Shown here in pieces: positions 56,048-64,000 of a stretch of DNA of 64,000 nt. The notes beneath the pieces were generated by a model. That model was not told the origin of the DNA. It saw nothing but the letters and a program-made list of their open reading frames with translations, and searched no databases. The translations under genes and the position numbers were made by a program. How positions within the stretch are numbered: position 1 is the first letter of the stretch; every line of letters begins with the position of its first letter. The stretch covers positions 38,277,649 through 38,341,648 of the forward strand of contig NC_087068.1 of the NCBI RefSeq assembly GCF_963678635.1, in the 5' to 3' direction. The stretch is from Symsagittifera roscoffensis. Lineage: Eukaryota > Xenacoelomorpha > Acoela > Convolutidae.

Positions 56048-57690
56048 AAGGACTTGACAAACACGAGCCATCAGGTAAAGCAGATAACCTTGGCTAGGCA
56101 ATTGTAATGCTACAGCAGATCGTGATAATAACAAAATTGCCTTCAAATGGGCACTTTTATGTGCGAGTTAGTTAGGGAAAAAAGTAGAGTCATACTAATG
56201 GTTACGTAGCAATAAGTGGACAACTGCGTTTTCATACATGTCTGTAAGAAGATTAATATTAAATTAGCCATCAGAATCGGGATCAGTTTGCAAATGAACC
56301 AAAAAAAATTAATAACAATTATTTGTTTCGTTAGTTTGCTTTCTGATATGGATTCTGATGGTGACGTCCCTCATGCTGGAGGGACCGAGGGCGTGAAATT
56401 TATTTCGGCTTATTTTCAGCCAATCAGAATTGAGTATTCAAAATTCTCAGATAAATCGCTAAAATCTCAAAGCAAGCAAATAAAACCACGCCATTAGTGT
56501 TAGTATTGACCGATTATATAATAAGCAGATGAATGAAATTAATGTCGGATCGAAGGCGAATTGGAACAAATTTAATATTTTTTAGGATACCGATTTACGA
56601 AAAATGGAAGAACAAAAAACTAAATTTATTATACCTATTTCATCTGCATCTAGTATATTTATTCTATTATCATTTTCTGTTAATTTCGACTTTGACGATT
56701 TTGTAAGAAAGACATTTAGCCAATAGGAACGGCTAGCGATTTTGATTAGAGAAATTTTTCCAGCACTCGGTCCCTCCAGCATGAGCCCTCCCCGATTCTG
56801 ATTGGTTAATTTAATTGTTTTCGACTCACTGAACCACAAAACCACACTAGCAACCAATTAGTTTGAGAGTATAGAATTAGTATAAATTATGCATTTCAAA
56901 ATTTTGCGAAATATACTGAGTTGGAAAATGTCTGGAAATGAGTTTTTATGATTGTGCTGTTGTAAAAAAAAAACAGCTTTCTTCGGATCATTCGATGAAT
57001 TGATGAATTAAAATTTATCAACTGTGTTCACTTTTAATTCTCAAATGTCAACGCACATGCTATTGAATAGCCAATTAAGCATTCTTCTTTATAATAGCCT
57101 GTAAATATATGCGATTTAGGTTGGAAACAAACGCTTGTGCAAAAAGATAAGCAAGACAAAATTGCAAACAGTTCCGAGCAATTTCAAGAGAACTACCTAC
57201 CATTGCAATCATAATAGGCTAATTTCCAGCGAAGCCCCCCCCCTCTTCTCATTCGAATTTCAAAAAAAAAAATTTTTACATTGTGATATTGCCTTAAAAT
57301 TTAGCATGGTGAACACACCAACTATTGTGAACACAATAGTTCTTCATACCTTACATACATCGTAAGGTCGGGCATTCAGCCATAATAATATGTAAAACGA
57401 TTTTTAAAAATGGAAATTTGAAATGTGGGGGAAAGTGGAAAAGAGCCTCATAATTAAAATTCAGGCGGTGGTTGATTTTCAAAATATTTTCATAGTTGAA
57501 AAAATATATATATAGCTAGGAGAATTAATTGAAAAGATCAAATCTCGACTGTAAATTGAGCTTAAGGAGCATTGCAAGGATCACAAACTATGCAGTAAAA
57601 ATATTAATGTTTCCTCACTCGAACCTCTGTGGATACCGGCGACAATGATAAACTTATCGCAGTATCTAGACAGCGGGCCATGTTGCTGGT
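56048..57690. other. Intergenic region between the SR gene and the SNW1 3' end
   Basis: No coding sequence recognised. Contains a foldback structure (56258-56815) and a perfect 10-bp palindrome with a 2-base loop at 57320-57341 (AACTATTGTG/CACAATAGTT). Confidence 0.6.
56258..56815. repeat. Foldback (inverted repeat) element
   Basis: Outer arms 56258-56281 and 56791-56815 are near reverse complements (ATTAAATTAGCCATCAGAATCGGG). Inner arms 56370-56389 and 56766-56785 are a perfect 20-bp inverted repeat (CTCATGCTGGAGGGACCGAG). The left arm has about 80 bp between the blocks that is missing on the right. Confidence 0.75.
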
Positions 57691-57696
57691 TTTAAT
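57691..57696 (-). terminator. SNW1: Possible SNW1 polyadenylation signal ATTAAA
   Basis: ATTAAA on the minus strand about 190 bases after the stop codon. No AATAAA occurs nearer on that strand. Weak evidence on its own. Confidence 0.3.
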
Positions 57697-57885
57697 GCTG
57701 AATGGGCAAAAACTTGCTGCTTCTGGAATGATAGAAAATTTTTCAAAATCTGATGTTGGCTCGAAAGTTTACTTTAAAAAAATCAATTCTAGCTCCAAAA
57801 GCTTCGCAATCCTGAACACGCGACATATTCACATGGAGATAAATCTCATTGCAGTGAAAAGAGAGATCACAATGGCAGCACAAAG

Positions 57886-58182
57886 TTATCGCTTTCGTTT
57901 GCTCCCACTGGACGATGGTTTCTCTGATTCCGGCTTTGGTCGCTTGGACCCAGACGTTGATTGTCCAGCTCCGTCTGTTGCCGATCCCTTCTTTGCTTCG
58001 CTCAAGAACTTCTCGAGACCGAAGGGATCCTCCTCCTCGCCTCCTTCGTCTGCGGCGCCTGGTGCCATTTCAAACTGAACCGGACCATCTCTGCTGCTCT
58101 GGGCGGCACCTCCGGAAAAGTCTTTATCTGGCACAAACCTCTTAGAGGAACGTATTTTATCAAGATCGTCACCATACGTGTC
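57886..58182 (-). CDS. SNW1: SNW1 terminal exon
   Basis: Ninety-eight codons plus stop, acceptor TTTGTATATTTTAG, phase 0. DTYGDDLDKIRSSKRFVPDK, GPVQFE and EDPFGLEKFL are the conserved C-terminal blocks. An Ala/Gly/Glu insertion (MAPGAADEGGEE) separates the last two. The opposite-strand open frames here are shadows. Confidence 0.97.
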   Translation of the reverse strand, partial: DTYGDDLDKIRSSKRFVPDKDFSGGAAQSSRDGPVQFEMAPGAADEGGEEEDPFGLEKFLSEAKKGSATDGAGQSTSGSKRPKPESEKPSSSGSKRKR

Positions 58183-60028
58183 CTAAAATATACAAAATCA
58201 TATCCATTTTTACAACAACAATAACCTTGTTTTCAAGGTCAGCAAAAGAGAATTTACAATCATTTCATAAAGGTGCATAAATGAGATGATACATAGTTTA
58301 TTATCTCAGAATTTCTCAGCTTAAATTTGAAATACAAGCTAAAATGTTAAAAAAAATACGCCCAGCAATTTTCCGAACACAGATAACGCATTGTAAACTT
58401 GCAAAGAGCATGATTTCCTAATTGGACATGAAGCTTACCTGGTCGACATTTTTACTCGGCCTGTAAATATTGTTAGCCATATTTGCTTCATTTCTGAAGG
58501 GCTTGTCGAATATATTATACGTATCATCGTCGAAACCGAATCCAGAGTCCAATCCCTGTGACTTGTTGAACAATCTCTGATCGAACATAGACTCATCATT
58601 CTGGTTTCCTCTCGCTGGCAAACCGAGGGCAATCTGCTCACTGACATCTCTGTCTGCGTCTTTGCGAAGCTGCGCTTGTTTGTCAGGAGCAGCTCTAGCT
58701 ATATTTCTCTCTCGAGCTCGATCTTTCCTTCTTTCATCTCTGATTTCATTTCTTTCGTTGATAGCTCCTCTGTCATCATCATTTCCATCTTCATCGCCAT
58801 CAGCTGAAATTCCAGCTCGTTCCATTCTGGCTTTGGCTGCCAAATCTCTGAGTCGTTTCTCTTGCTTTTCTTTCTCTTTGGTCGCCATTTTTCGTTCAAC
58901 TTGAGCTCGCATTTCAACAGCCTCACGTGCTTTTCGATCGGCTATGAACAACGCTTCGGCCAGACGGGCAAAGTTTTCGTTAATTGTGACCGACTAAAAC
59001 GGTTGAATCATTATCACATTCGCCGAAATATGCATATAGAAATCCAATTAGCATAACATTTTTTTGCCTATAATTAGGAGGCCTCTGACATGTCATATTG
59101 TCATTATTCAATTACCAAACGAGCAATCAAACATTTTCACTTTTTGCAAAACCATTTTAAAAACTCATTGACTCCAGAAGATTGGGGCATTTTTTTTAAA
59201 GAAACTTAAAAACTCATCGCTTTGAAATTAAGTTTTCAGTCAAATCAATAGCAATTAATAAGGCATAAACATACCTGCAAGCCTCTTCCGTCCGCAGCAA
59301 GTCGCTTGTCAAGCGGAATCGTGTAACCTTTGGCATTCTTCCAGTTAGACACACACGGCGGGATTTTCCAGTCTTGCTGCTCTTTGGCTGTTAACTTTCT
59401 GGTAGGTGAATGTAGAACAGGAACTGGAGGTGATGGTGGTCCCCTCGGGATCTTTTTGCTGGTGTTGAATTTCGCTGGCTCCATTGGGTCAACTTGAGCT
59501 TCAACCATTCTGATTATTCTCTGCTTTGCTCCAGAGTTAAATCCACCTCCTTGCTGGGCAGGAGTGAATCTAAAAATTCACCTTTCAACATACCAGTGGT
59601 CAAAGAGTTAATAATGGGGAAGCCAAAGGTGAAATCTTGACGATATGGTTTGACAATCCAGTGTTGTTGTACCTAATTGGCGAACTCAACAGCTCAATTA
59701 CACTTTTAAATGACATCATACCCCAGAATAGCGGAGCACCGATAGGCGTACAAACCCTGTTATTTTGGAAATGGCGCATGAAAAGTCTTGTTCAACCCGC
59801 CAATTAGCAAAAGCAACCATGGTGAATCCATTTGTTCGAACATTTACCGAATATATTGCGCTGGTTCTTGCTTTGGCGCTGCTCGAACTGGCAGTGCTGC
59901 TGATATTTTACTGTTTACTAGTTTTTCCAACGCTTGTCGCGTTGATTCTGTCGTACTCTCAATCGTTTCTTCATCTGGTCGCTGCAAATCTGCTTCGTTG
60001 TATTGTTTGTAAAGAGTGCTTTCGACAC
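57886..60028 (-). CDS. SNW1: SNW1/SKIP spliceosome and transcription co-regulator, C-terminal ~440 residues, 4 exons
   Basis: Joined exons (minus): 60028-59848, 59569-59275, 58993-58439, 58182-57886; phases match throughout. SNW1 (Prp45/SKIP) is a core nuclear protein of the activated spliceosome and a transcription co-regulator. Seen: LQRPDEE and LPVRAA with AQYIRFTPAQQ before the SNW domain; RIIRMVEAQVDPMEP, KIPRGPPSPP, WKIPPCVSNWKNAKGYTIPL and DKRLAADGRGLQ, which is the SNW domain; a long charged helix (ADRKAREAVEMRAQVERKMA; AAPDKQAQLRKDADRDVSE); then EEEDPFGLEKFLSEAKK near the end and a basic tail SGSKRKR. Identity is beyond doubt. The first ~100-150 residues are not found between 60029 and 64000, so the 5' exons lie to the right. 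Confidence 0.97.
58439..58993 (-). CDS. SNW1: SNW1 exon with the charged helical region
   Basis: One hundred and eighty-five codons, acceptor CAACCGTTTTAG, donor GTAAGC, phase 0 at both ends. Begins SVTINENFARLAEALFIADR, then a long Lys/Arg/Glu helix, RAAPDKQAQLRKDADRDVSE, FDQRLFNKSQGLDSGFG and IYRPSKNVDQ. Confidence 0.98.
59275..59569 (-). CDS. SNW1: SNW1 exon with the SNW core
   Basis: One base plus 98 codons, acceptor TGAATTTTTAG, donor GTATGT, phase 0 out. FTPAQQGGGFNSGAKQ, MVEAQVDPMEP, PRGPPSPPVPVLHSP, IPPCVSNWKNAKGYTIPLDK and AADGRGLQ are nearly invariant SNW-domain blocks. Confidence 0.98.
59848..60028 (-). CDS. SNW1: SNW1 internal exon (first in window)
   Basis: Two bases, 59 codons, two bases; acceptor CTTACGTTTAG, donor GTAAAT. 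YNEADLQRPDEETIE, ALEKLVNSKISAALPVRAA and AQYI match the segment before the SNW domain. The beginning (VESTLYKQ) is less conserved. Confidence 0.93.
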
Positions 60029-61180
60029 CTAAACGTAAGAAAATATGATGGTTTCCATCCGTTTTCCAATAAAGCCTTAGCTAGAAGAACATTAAAAATT
60101 TAGGCGGTATTTCATACTCAAGATCAGGTTAAACTATTAAACAATTACCATGCTTTCATGGGATATTCATATTTCTTCTGTTAAATCGTAAAAACTAACG
60201 CTTCTACAGAATTAGATTGAGTGTCCTTCAATTTCGGGACTTTCAGAATTAAAAAATCTCGCAAATGAATTAAATCATAGATTTTCATCCTTAATGTCTC
60301 ATAGCTGATCATTAAAAAAATCACCAGTGGCAAACCGGAGGCTGTGTATTAACATATGCCAATGTTAAGGTGTAAGAAATTGACAGTTTAAAACTGACAT
60401 ATCAATCAAAAACTGACATACCGATCAAAAACGCAGAAACACCCCCATTCTCTGACATTTAATTTTCAAGAAAAATCTATTAATTTTCAAAAATAATCTT
60501 ATAAAAATTTAAGACAAGGATAGCCTGTTATTGTGCAAGTAGCACAGAATGTTCCGACCAGTCTTTAAAAAGACAAAAAAGTTTTCTCAAGTTGGTCTCG
60601 TTTTTTTCTGCATTTTGTGATAAAAAAATTGAACGAAAAATTAGACCTTATGCATATTTGAGAGTCATAGTAAAATAGGTCAATTGGAAAAAAAAAACTG
60701 AAAATTTCAAATATTTTTTCCAAACTTTTTGAATTTTTAAGTTTTTGATTCCCAAAATTGCGTTAAGAAACTCCAAAAACTACCTTTACTTGAGTAAAAT
60801 TAAACTTTCAAGGCTTAAATTAAGCTTGAATGAGCTATTTAAATTACTAACTACCTTACTAATTAGCTCGAAATTAGACAAAAAATCAATAATTCAAAAC
60901 CGGTTTTTCTCGACACTGAAAATTTTTTTGAAATTTTTTAATGTCGTTCAAATCACGACTGAAAGGGCTTTAATATGATATAACACTCAATCCTGTCCAA
61001 TGATTATTTGTGGTAGCTTAAATACAAAGTTCCTCCCCATTTTCAATGGTCGGAACAATAAGGCTTTACTCACTGCTTTCTTGTGACTAAGAGGAGAGTG
61101 AAAAGAGAAACTCAAAGAACCGTTTATCAAAAACATTGAACTTTTTGGAGCTCAATTAGCAGCACGATTCGGAACACAGG
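60029..61180. other. SNW1: Non-coding stretch right of the SNW1 exons
   Basis: Expected to be an SNW1 intron. It holds a dispersed repeat (60510-61050) bounded by ATGTTCCGACCA and, inverted, TGGTCGGAACAAT, suggestive of an 11-12 bp inverted-repeat MITE. No missing SNW1 exon was recognised. Confidence 0.6.
60549..61050. mobile_element. Possible MITE with TGTTCCGACCA ends
   Basis: Left end TGTTCCGACCA (60550), right end TGGTCGGAACA (61038-61048), an exact inverted pair about 0.49 kb apart. The interior is shared with 29580-30110. No coding sequence. Confidence 0.5.
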
Positions 61181-61182
61181 CG

Positions 61183-61199
61183 GCGAAGCGGAGCTTCGC
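61183..61199. repeat. GCGAAGC hairpin (loop GGA)
   Basis: GCGAAGC-GGA-GCTTCGC, perfect stem. The sequence after it (ACTAGGTGAACCACAATTTTCG) matches the element head at 21220 and leads into the same satellite-like array. Confidence 0.9.
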
Positions 61200-61399
61200 G
61201 CCGCTCGCAATGCAACAAACAAAACAAAGAACGTATGTCGAAAAAAAATCAAATGTTGAAGAAAAAAAACTAGGTGAACCACAATTTTCGTATGTCTAGA
61301 TAAAAAATTAACTGGGGCCTAGCGAAAGCTGAAGTTATGTGTTTGATATTCAATGAATTTGCTATACTGATGGGGCACGAAAAATGTGATTTCAAAAAT

Positions 61400-62480
61400 T
61401 GGACATTGCCAAAACCTTCTTTGTTTCTCTAAGTGATAGGAGTCAAAAATTTGGAGATAATGTATTTTCGAATTTTCTCAAGTACATAAAAATGCTGTTA
61501 AAAAAATTAAGGAGCCGCCGCTTCTGCAATAACCATTATCGCAACCGGTTCTTTCAATTGAACTTTTCATCTGAGATTTGGTAGCAAAAATTTTCAGAAA
61601 ATTCAAAAACTTTCTAAAAAAATTCAAAGTTCTAAAAATACTGATTAAAGGATTAAAAAAATCCGTGATTTTTTTCCTGCAATGAGCATGTTGTCGCCGC
61701 TTAAGCAGAGAAAATTCTCAAAATCTGCTTTCTAGATTGAGCACGACCTGAGAATTGGCACGGTAGTTTTCGCGTAAAGTCAAAAATTTTGAAAACTTCG
61801 ACTTGTTAGAAGGCTATAACTTTTTTCTTAAACAAACTGGGCATAGCCAGTTATAAAAGTAGGCTTTCAAGAACCTGTTGTTTCGATTATACGTATGATA
61901 TCAGATTTGGCAAGATAGTTAGCGAGAAAAATCCAAAAAACAGTCAACTAATCAAAAATTTCCGAGAATCATAGCAATCAAAAATTTCCGAGAATCATAG
62001 CTTTTGGTGTAAAAAAAAATAGGGCGTAGTCGCTTATGCAGATGGGATTCGCTAATCTTGTTATTTCAATTGAACCCAAAATCTCATGTTTGGGAGTGTA
62101 GTTCAAGAGAACTGTCAAAATCTTGCAAAGGGTCGAAAAATTAAAACTTTGACTTTTCCGAGGGCCATACTTTGGAGTAGCTGCACAGGCAAATGAGCTT
62201 CTCACAAGTTCTTCTAACTGAACCCAAAATCTCAAATATGGCAGGGTAGTTTTCGAGAATATTAAAAAAAGTTTAAGAACCATCCAAAATTTGATTATTC
62301 CGAGGGCCATAACTTTAAGAAAAAATTTTTGGGCGTAGCCGCTCATGCAGGGAGCTTTTCATAATCATTATTTTTATTGAAACCAAAAAAATGAGAAATG
62401 TATTTTTCGAGAAAACGAAAAAAATCAAAAACATTGGTCAAATGTTCCCCACAGACTTTTTCCAAGGCTGTAGACATAGA
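61400..62480. repeat. Array of ~170-bp satellite-like units
   Basis: Same landmarks and order as 21490-22880: 'GGGCGTAGTCGCTTATGCAG', 'ATTGAACCCAAAATCTCA', 'TTTGACTTTTCCGAGGGCCAT', closing with 'CCCCACAGACTTTTTCCAAGG'. An independent copy of the hairpin-headed element. Confidence 0.75.
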
Positions 62481-62839
62481 GTCAACTAAACAGAGACTCT
62501 AAGGGAGTACACAGGCACACAGGGGAGTAGGTTGATACCCATTTTTGAAAATCAAGTTTGAGAGAAACAAAAATTTTTCCAATGATTTTGAACATAATTT
62601 TCCATACAGAAAAAAAATCAATTAACGGATTGGTAACATAAAAAGTGCGGAGAGGAGTGATCAAGTTGTTTTTCCCTTTTAAGGACCTAATAATTGGTGA
62701 TTAGGTTGACAAAATAAGACGAAATGTATAAGCGAAACAAAAAAAAAGAAAGACGATGTCAAGGTGATTAAAATTACAAACTGTAGGAGTAAGTCAAACA
62801 ATAAAAGCAACATTGAAAAAAATGCGCGCAGGAAAAAAA

Positions 62840-63135
62840 CGGCATCAAGATGTGAAAGCTAAACCGACAACAGATAAGCAGTAAAATAATTGGCCGACAA
62901 CTTTCTTTGAAACAGAATAATTCAGGTTTGAAAAAACAGGTCCTGTTCGGACTCGAAACCAGGACCTTAGCCGTCCCAGGCATATTCACACCTCCTGGCT
63001 AACTTGGCCGGGAACGCAGAGAAGTTTGAAATCAATATGAACCAAGATAGAAGTTAATCAGTTAAACAAGTTGTTAAACCGAAAAAAGTATATACTCCAG
63101 TTTGATAACGCTTCCTACTCAAAGCGTAAATACAC
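62840..63135 (-). mobile_element. tRNA-derived SINE
   Basis: Minus-strand tRNA-like part with 'AGCCAGGAGGTGTGAATATG', CTGGGACGGC and 'TGGTTTCGAG' (degraded B box), then AACCAAG... and the TTGATAACGCTT end. Same family as 18160-18425. Confidence 0.65.
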
Positions 63136-63234
63136 ATTAGGCCTTAAATCACAAAAATACCGTTCTGTGACAACAAAGCAGGCAAAACATAAGCAGACAC
63201 GATAGGCCGTCCAGCTGAAAACTTTTCCATTTGT

Positions 63235-63305
63235 ATAAGAAGAGGTCTGGTCTGATTCGAACCCTGGACCTTTGTCATCCCAGTCATGCACGCTTACTAT
63301 GTGCC
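63235..63305 (-). mobile_element. SINE fragment (tRNA-like head only)
   Basis: Minus-strand CTGGGATGACAAAGGTCCAGGGTTCGAATC, with a good B box. It is cut off about 50 bases later, where the next SINE's upstream sequence begins. Confidence 0.55.
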
Positions 63306-63317
63306 AGCGTTATCAAT

Positions 63318-63575
63318 AAGCAGACAAATAATTGGCCGACAATTTTCTTTGAAACAGAAAAATTCCAGTTTGCAAAAAAAACAGGTCCTTGTCAAATTCG
63401 AACCCAGGACCTTTGCCGTCCCAGGCATATTCGCTACCTCCAGGCTAAATTGGCATCAAATTTTGCATTCAATACGAGCCAAGATGACAAAAGTGATTCT
63501 CTTGAACAAGTTGTTAACCCGAAAAAAGTCTATAATCCAGTTTGATAACGCTTGCTAATCGCAAACCTAAAAACA
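63318..63575 (-). mobile_element. tRNA-derived SINE
   Basis: Minus-strand TTTAGCCTGGAGGTAGCG (A box), CTGGGACGGC (anticodon region), AAAGGTCCTGGGTTCGAATT (B box). The far end is GATAACGCTTGCTAATCGC, the family end hairpin. Closest in quality to the 18160 copy. Confidence 0.75.
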
Positions 63576-63939
63576 TTAGAAGGCCTTAAATCACAAAAAA
63601 GACCGTGCTGTGACAAAGCCTAATTGTTGTGATAAACTTATTAAATAGTGTGTCAGTTCAAATTTACCTCGTGTAATTTCATAATACATGCGCTGGGCTT
63701 TCCTCACAGACTTATCTTAGTCCCAGCCGTAGGTGAGTGAAGTTTCCCTAGCGTAACTAGACGCAAGAAAGAGTGAGCTGGTGAATCGACCCCCAAAACG
63801 ACGTCAGGTTGTACCACTCCTTTCTCTTTTTTTTTCTTCATCACCCTTGTCTAACCAATTTTACATCCTAATTGAAAATATTCAGAAACGACCCCCAAAG
63901 AGCTTCCTTTCTGGCTCCAGTTGTCTGTGTTTCAGGTAG

Positions 63940-64000
63940 ATGCCGCGATTCCAGGCAAGACGCATCCGTGAGTTCTCACAGAAACTAGTTATCGGGGTTT
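63940..64000 (+). CDS. Possible start exon of an unidentified plus-strand gene (truncated by the window)
   Basis: ATG at 63940 opens MPRFQARRIREFSQKLVIGV and runs off the edge. It sits five bases after a strong acceptor (TTGTCTGTGTTTCAG, ending 63935). A consensus donor (CCGTAG then GTGAGT, 63733) about 200 bases upstream could end a non-coding first exon. A basic N-terminus followed by hydrophobic residues might lead into a membrane anchor, but nothing more can be said. The frame is too short to be sure it is coding. Confidence 0.35.
   Translation, partial: MPRFQARRIREFSQKLVIGV

Noticed and set aside
57629-58078. 149-codon plus-strand open frame
   Set aside because: Overlaps the SNW1 terminal exon in antisense; the SNW1 frame has conserved motifs and splice sites while this one has none.
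59765-60103. 112-codon plus-strand frame with hydrophobic residues (LALALLELAVLLIFY)
   Set aside because: Antisense of the SNW1 exon at 59848-60028, whose minus-strand frame matches the family before the SNW domain.
63690-63720. Possible upstream SNW1 exon on the minus strand ending ...MYYEITR with a GTAAAT donor in the right phase
   Set aside because: The phase fits, but the peptide does not resemble the SNW1 segment expected before LQRPDEE, and the acceptor is poor.
1-64000. CRISPR arrays, bacterial promoters, ribosome binding sites, prophage or plasmid origin
   Set aside because: The window is eukaryotic: spliced genes, LINE and SINE content. The direct repeats lack CRISPR spacing and have no cas genes.

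Overview
The window looks like a piece of an AT-rich invertebrate animal genome. It holds intron-containing genes with metazoan-type products separated and interrupted by large amounts of repeat. Evidence: multi-exon genes with GT-AG introns, a long L-type P4-ATPase, a NUDCD3-type co-chaperone, an SR splicing factor and SNW1, plus a CR1/L2-like LINE, a FLYWCH-MULE relic, a hAT-type MITE and tRNA-derived SINEs. The species cannot be named from the sequence. There are no bacterial operons, CRISPR arrays or phage features.

Four genes lie head-to-tail on the minus strand, so they read from right to left. (1) An ATP11-class phospholipid flippase starts at 18999 and runs off the left edge. Twelve exons between 18999 and 3062 give about 569 residues with DGET, PISL and DKTGTLT motifs; the C-terminal half is outside. 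(2) A NUDCD3 orthologue runs from 41589 to 19949. Four exons give 357 residues, but the gene spans 21.6 kb because intron 1 (9.1 kb) holds a LINE and a hAT MITE, and intron 3 (11.2 kb) holds two nearly identical 3.86-kb tandem copies. (3) An SRSF7-like SR protein runs from 52676 to 44368. Six exons give 381 residues: RRM, CCHC knuckle, RS region and a decapeptide repeat tail. Its intron 4 carries three tandem 1.7-kb units. (4) The C-terminal two thirds of SNW1/SKIP runs from 60028 to 57886; its 5' exons are not in the window. A possible start exon of a plus-strand gene begins at 63940 and leaves by the right edge. Each internal exon chain was checked for splice phase and every junction is consistent; one intron in the flippase uses a GC donor.

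The rest is mostly repeat. 4.2-7.6 kb (flippase intron 10) is a mosaic of tandem repeats. A non-autonomous DNA element with AAGAGTAATGAACG terminal inverted repeats occurs in at least seven recognisable copies. A 17-nt perfect hairpin (GCGAAGC, 3-nt loop, GCTTCGC) recurs about ten times, with a compensatory change in one copy. A satellite-like ~170-bp unit is found in four places. Segmental tandem duplications (3.86 kb x2, 1.7 kb x3, 1.57 kb x2) account for about 16 kb. No new protein system was found; the most unusual material is this set of hairpin-bearing and tandemly amplified elements inside and between housekeeping genes, and a possible premature-stop cassette exon in the SR gene.
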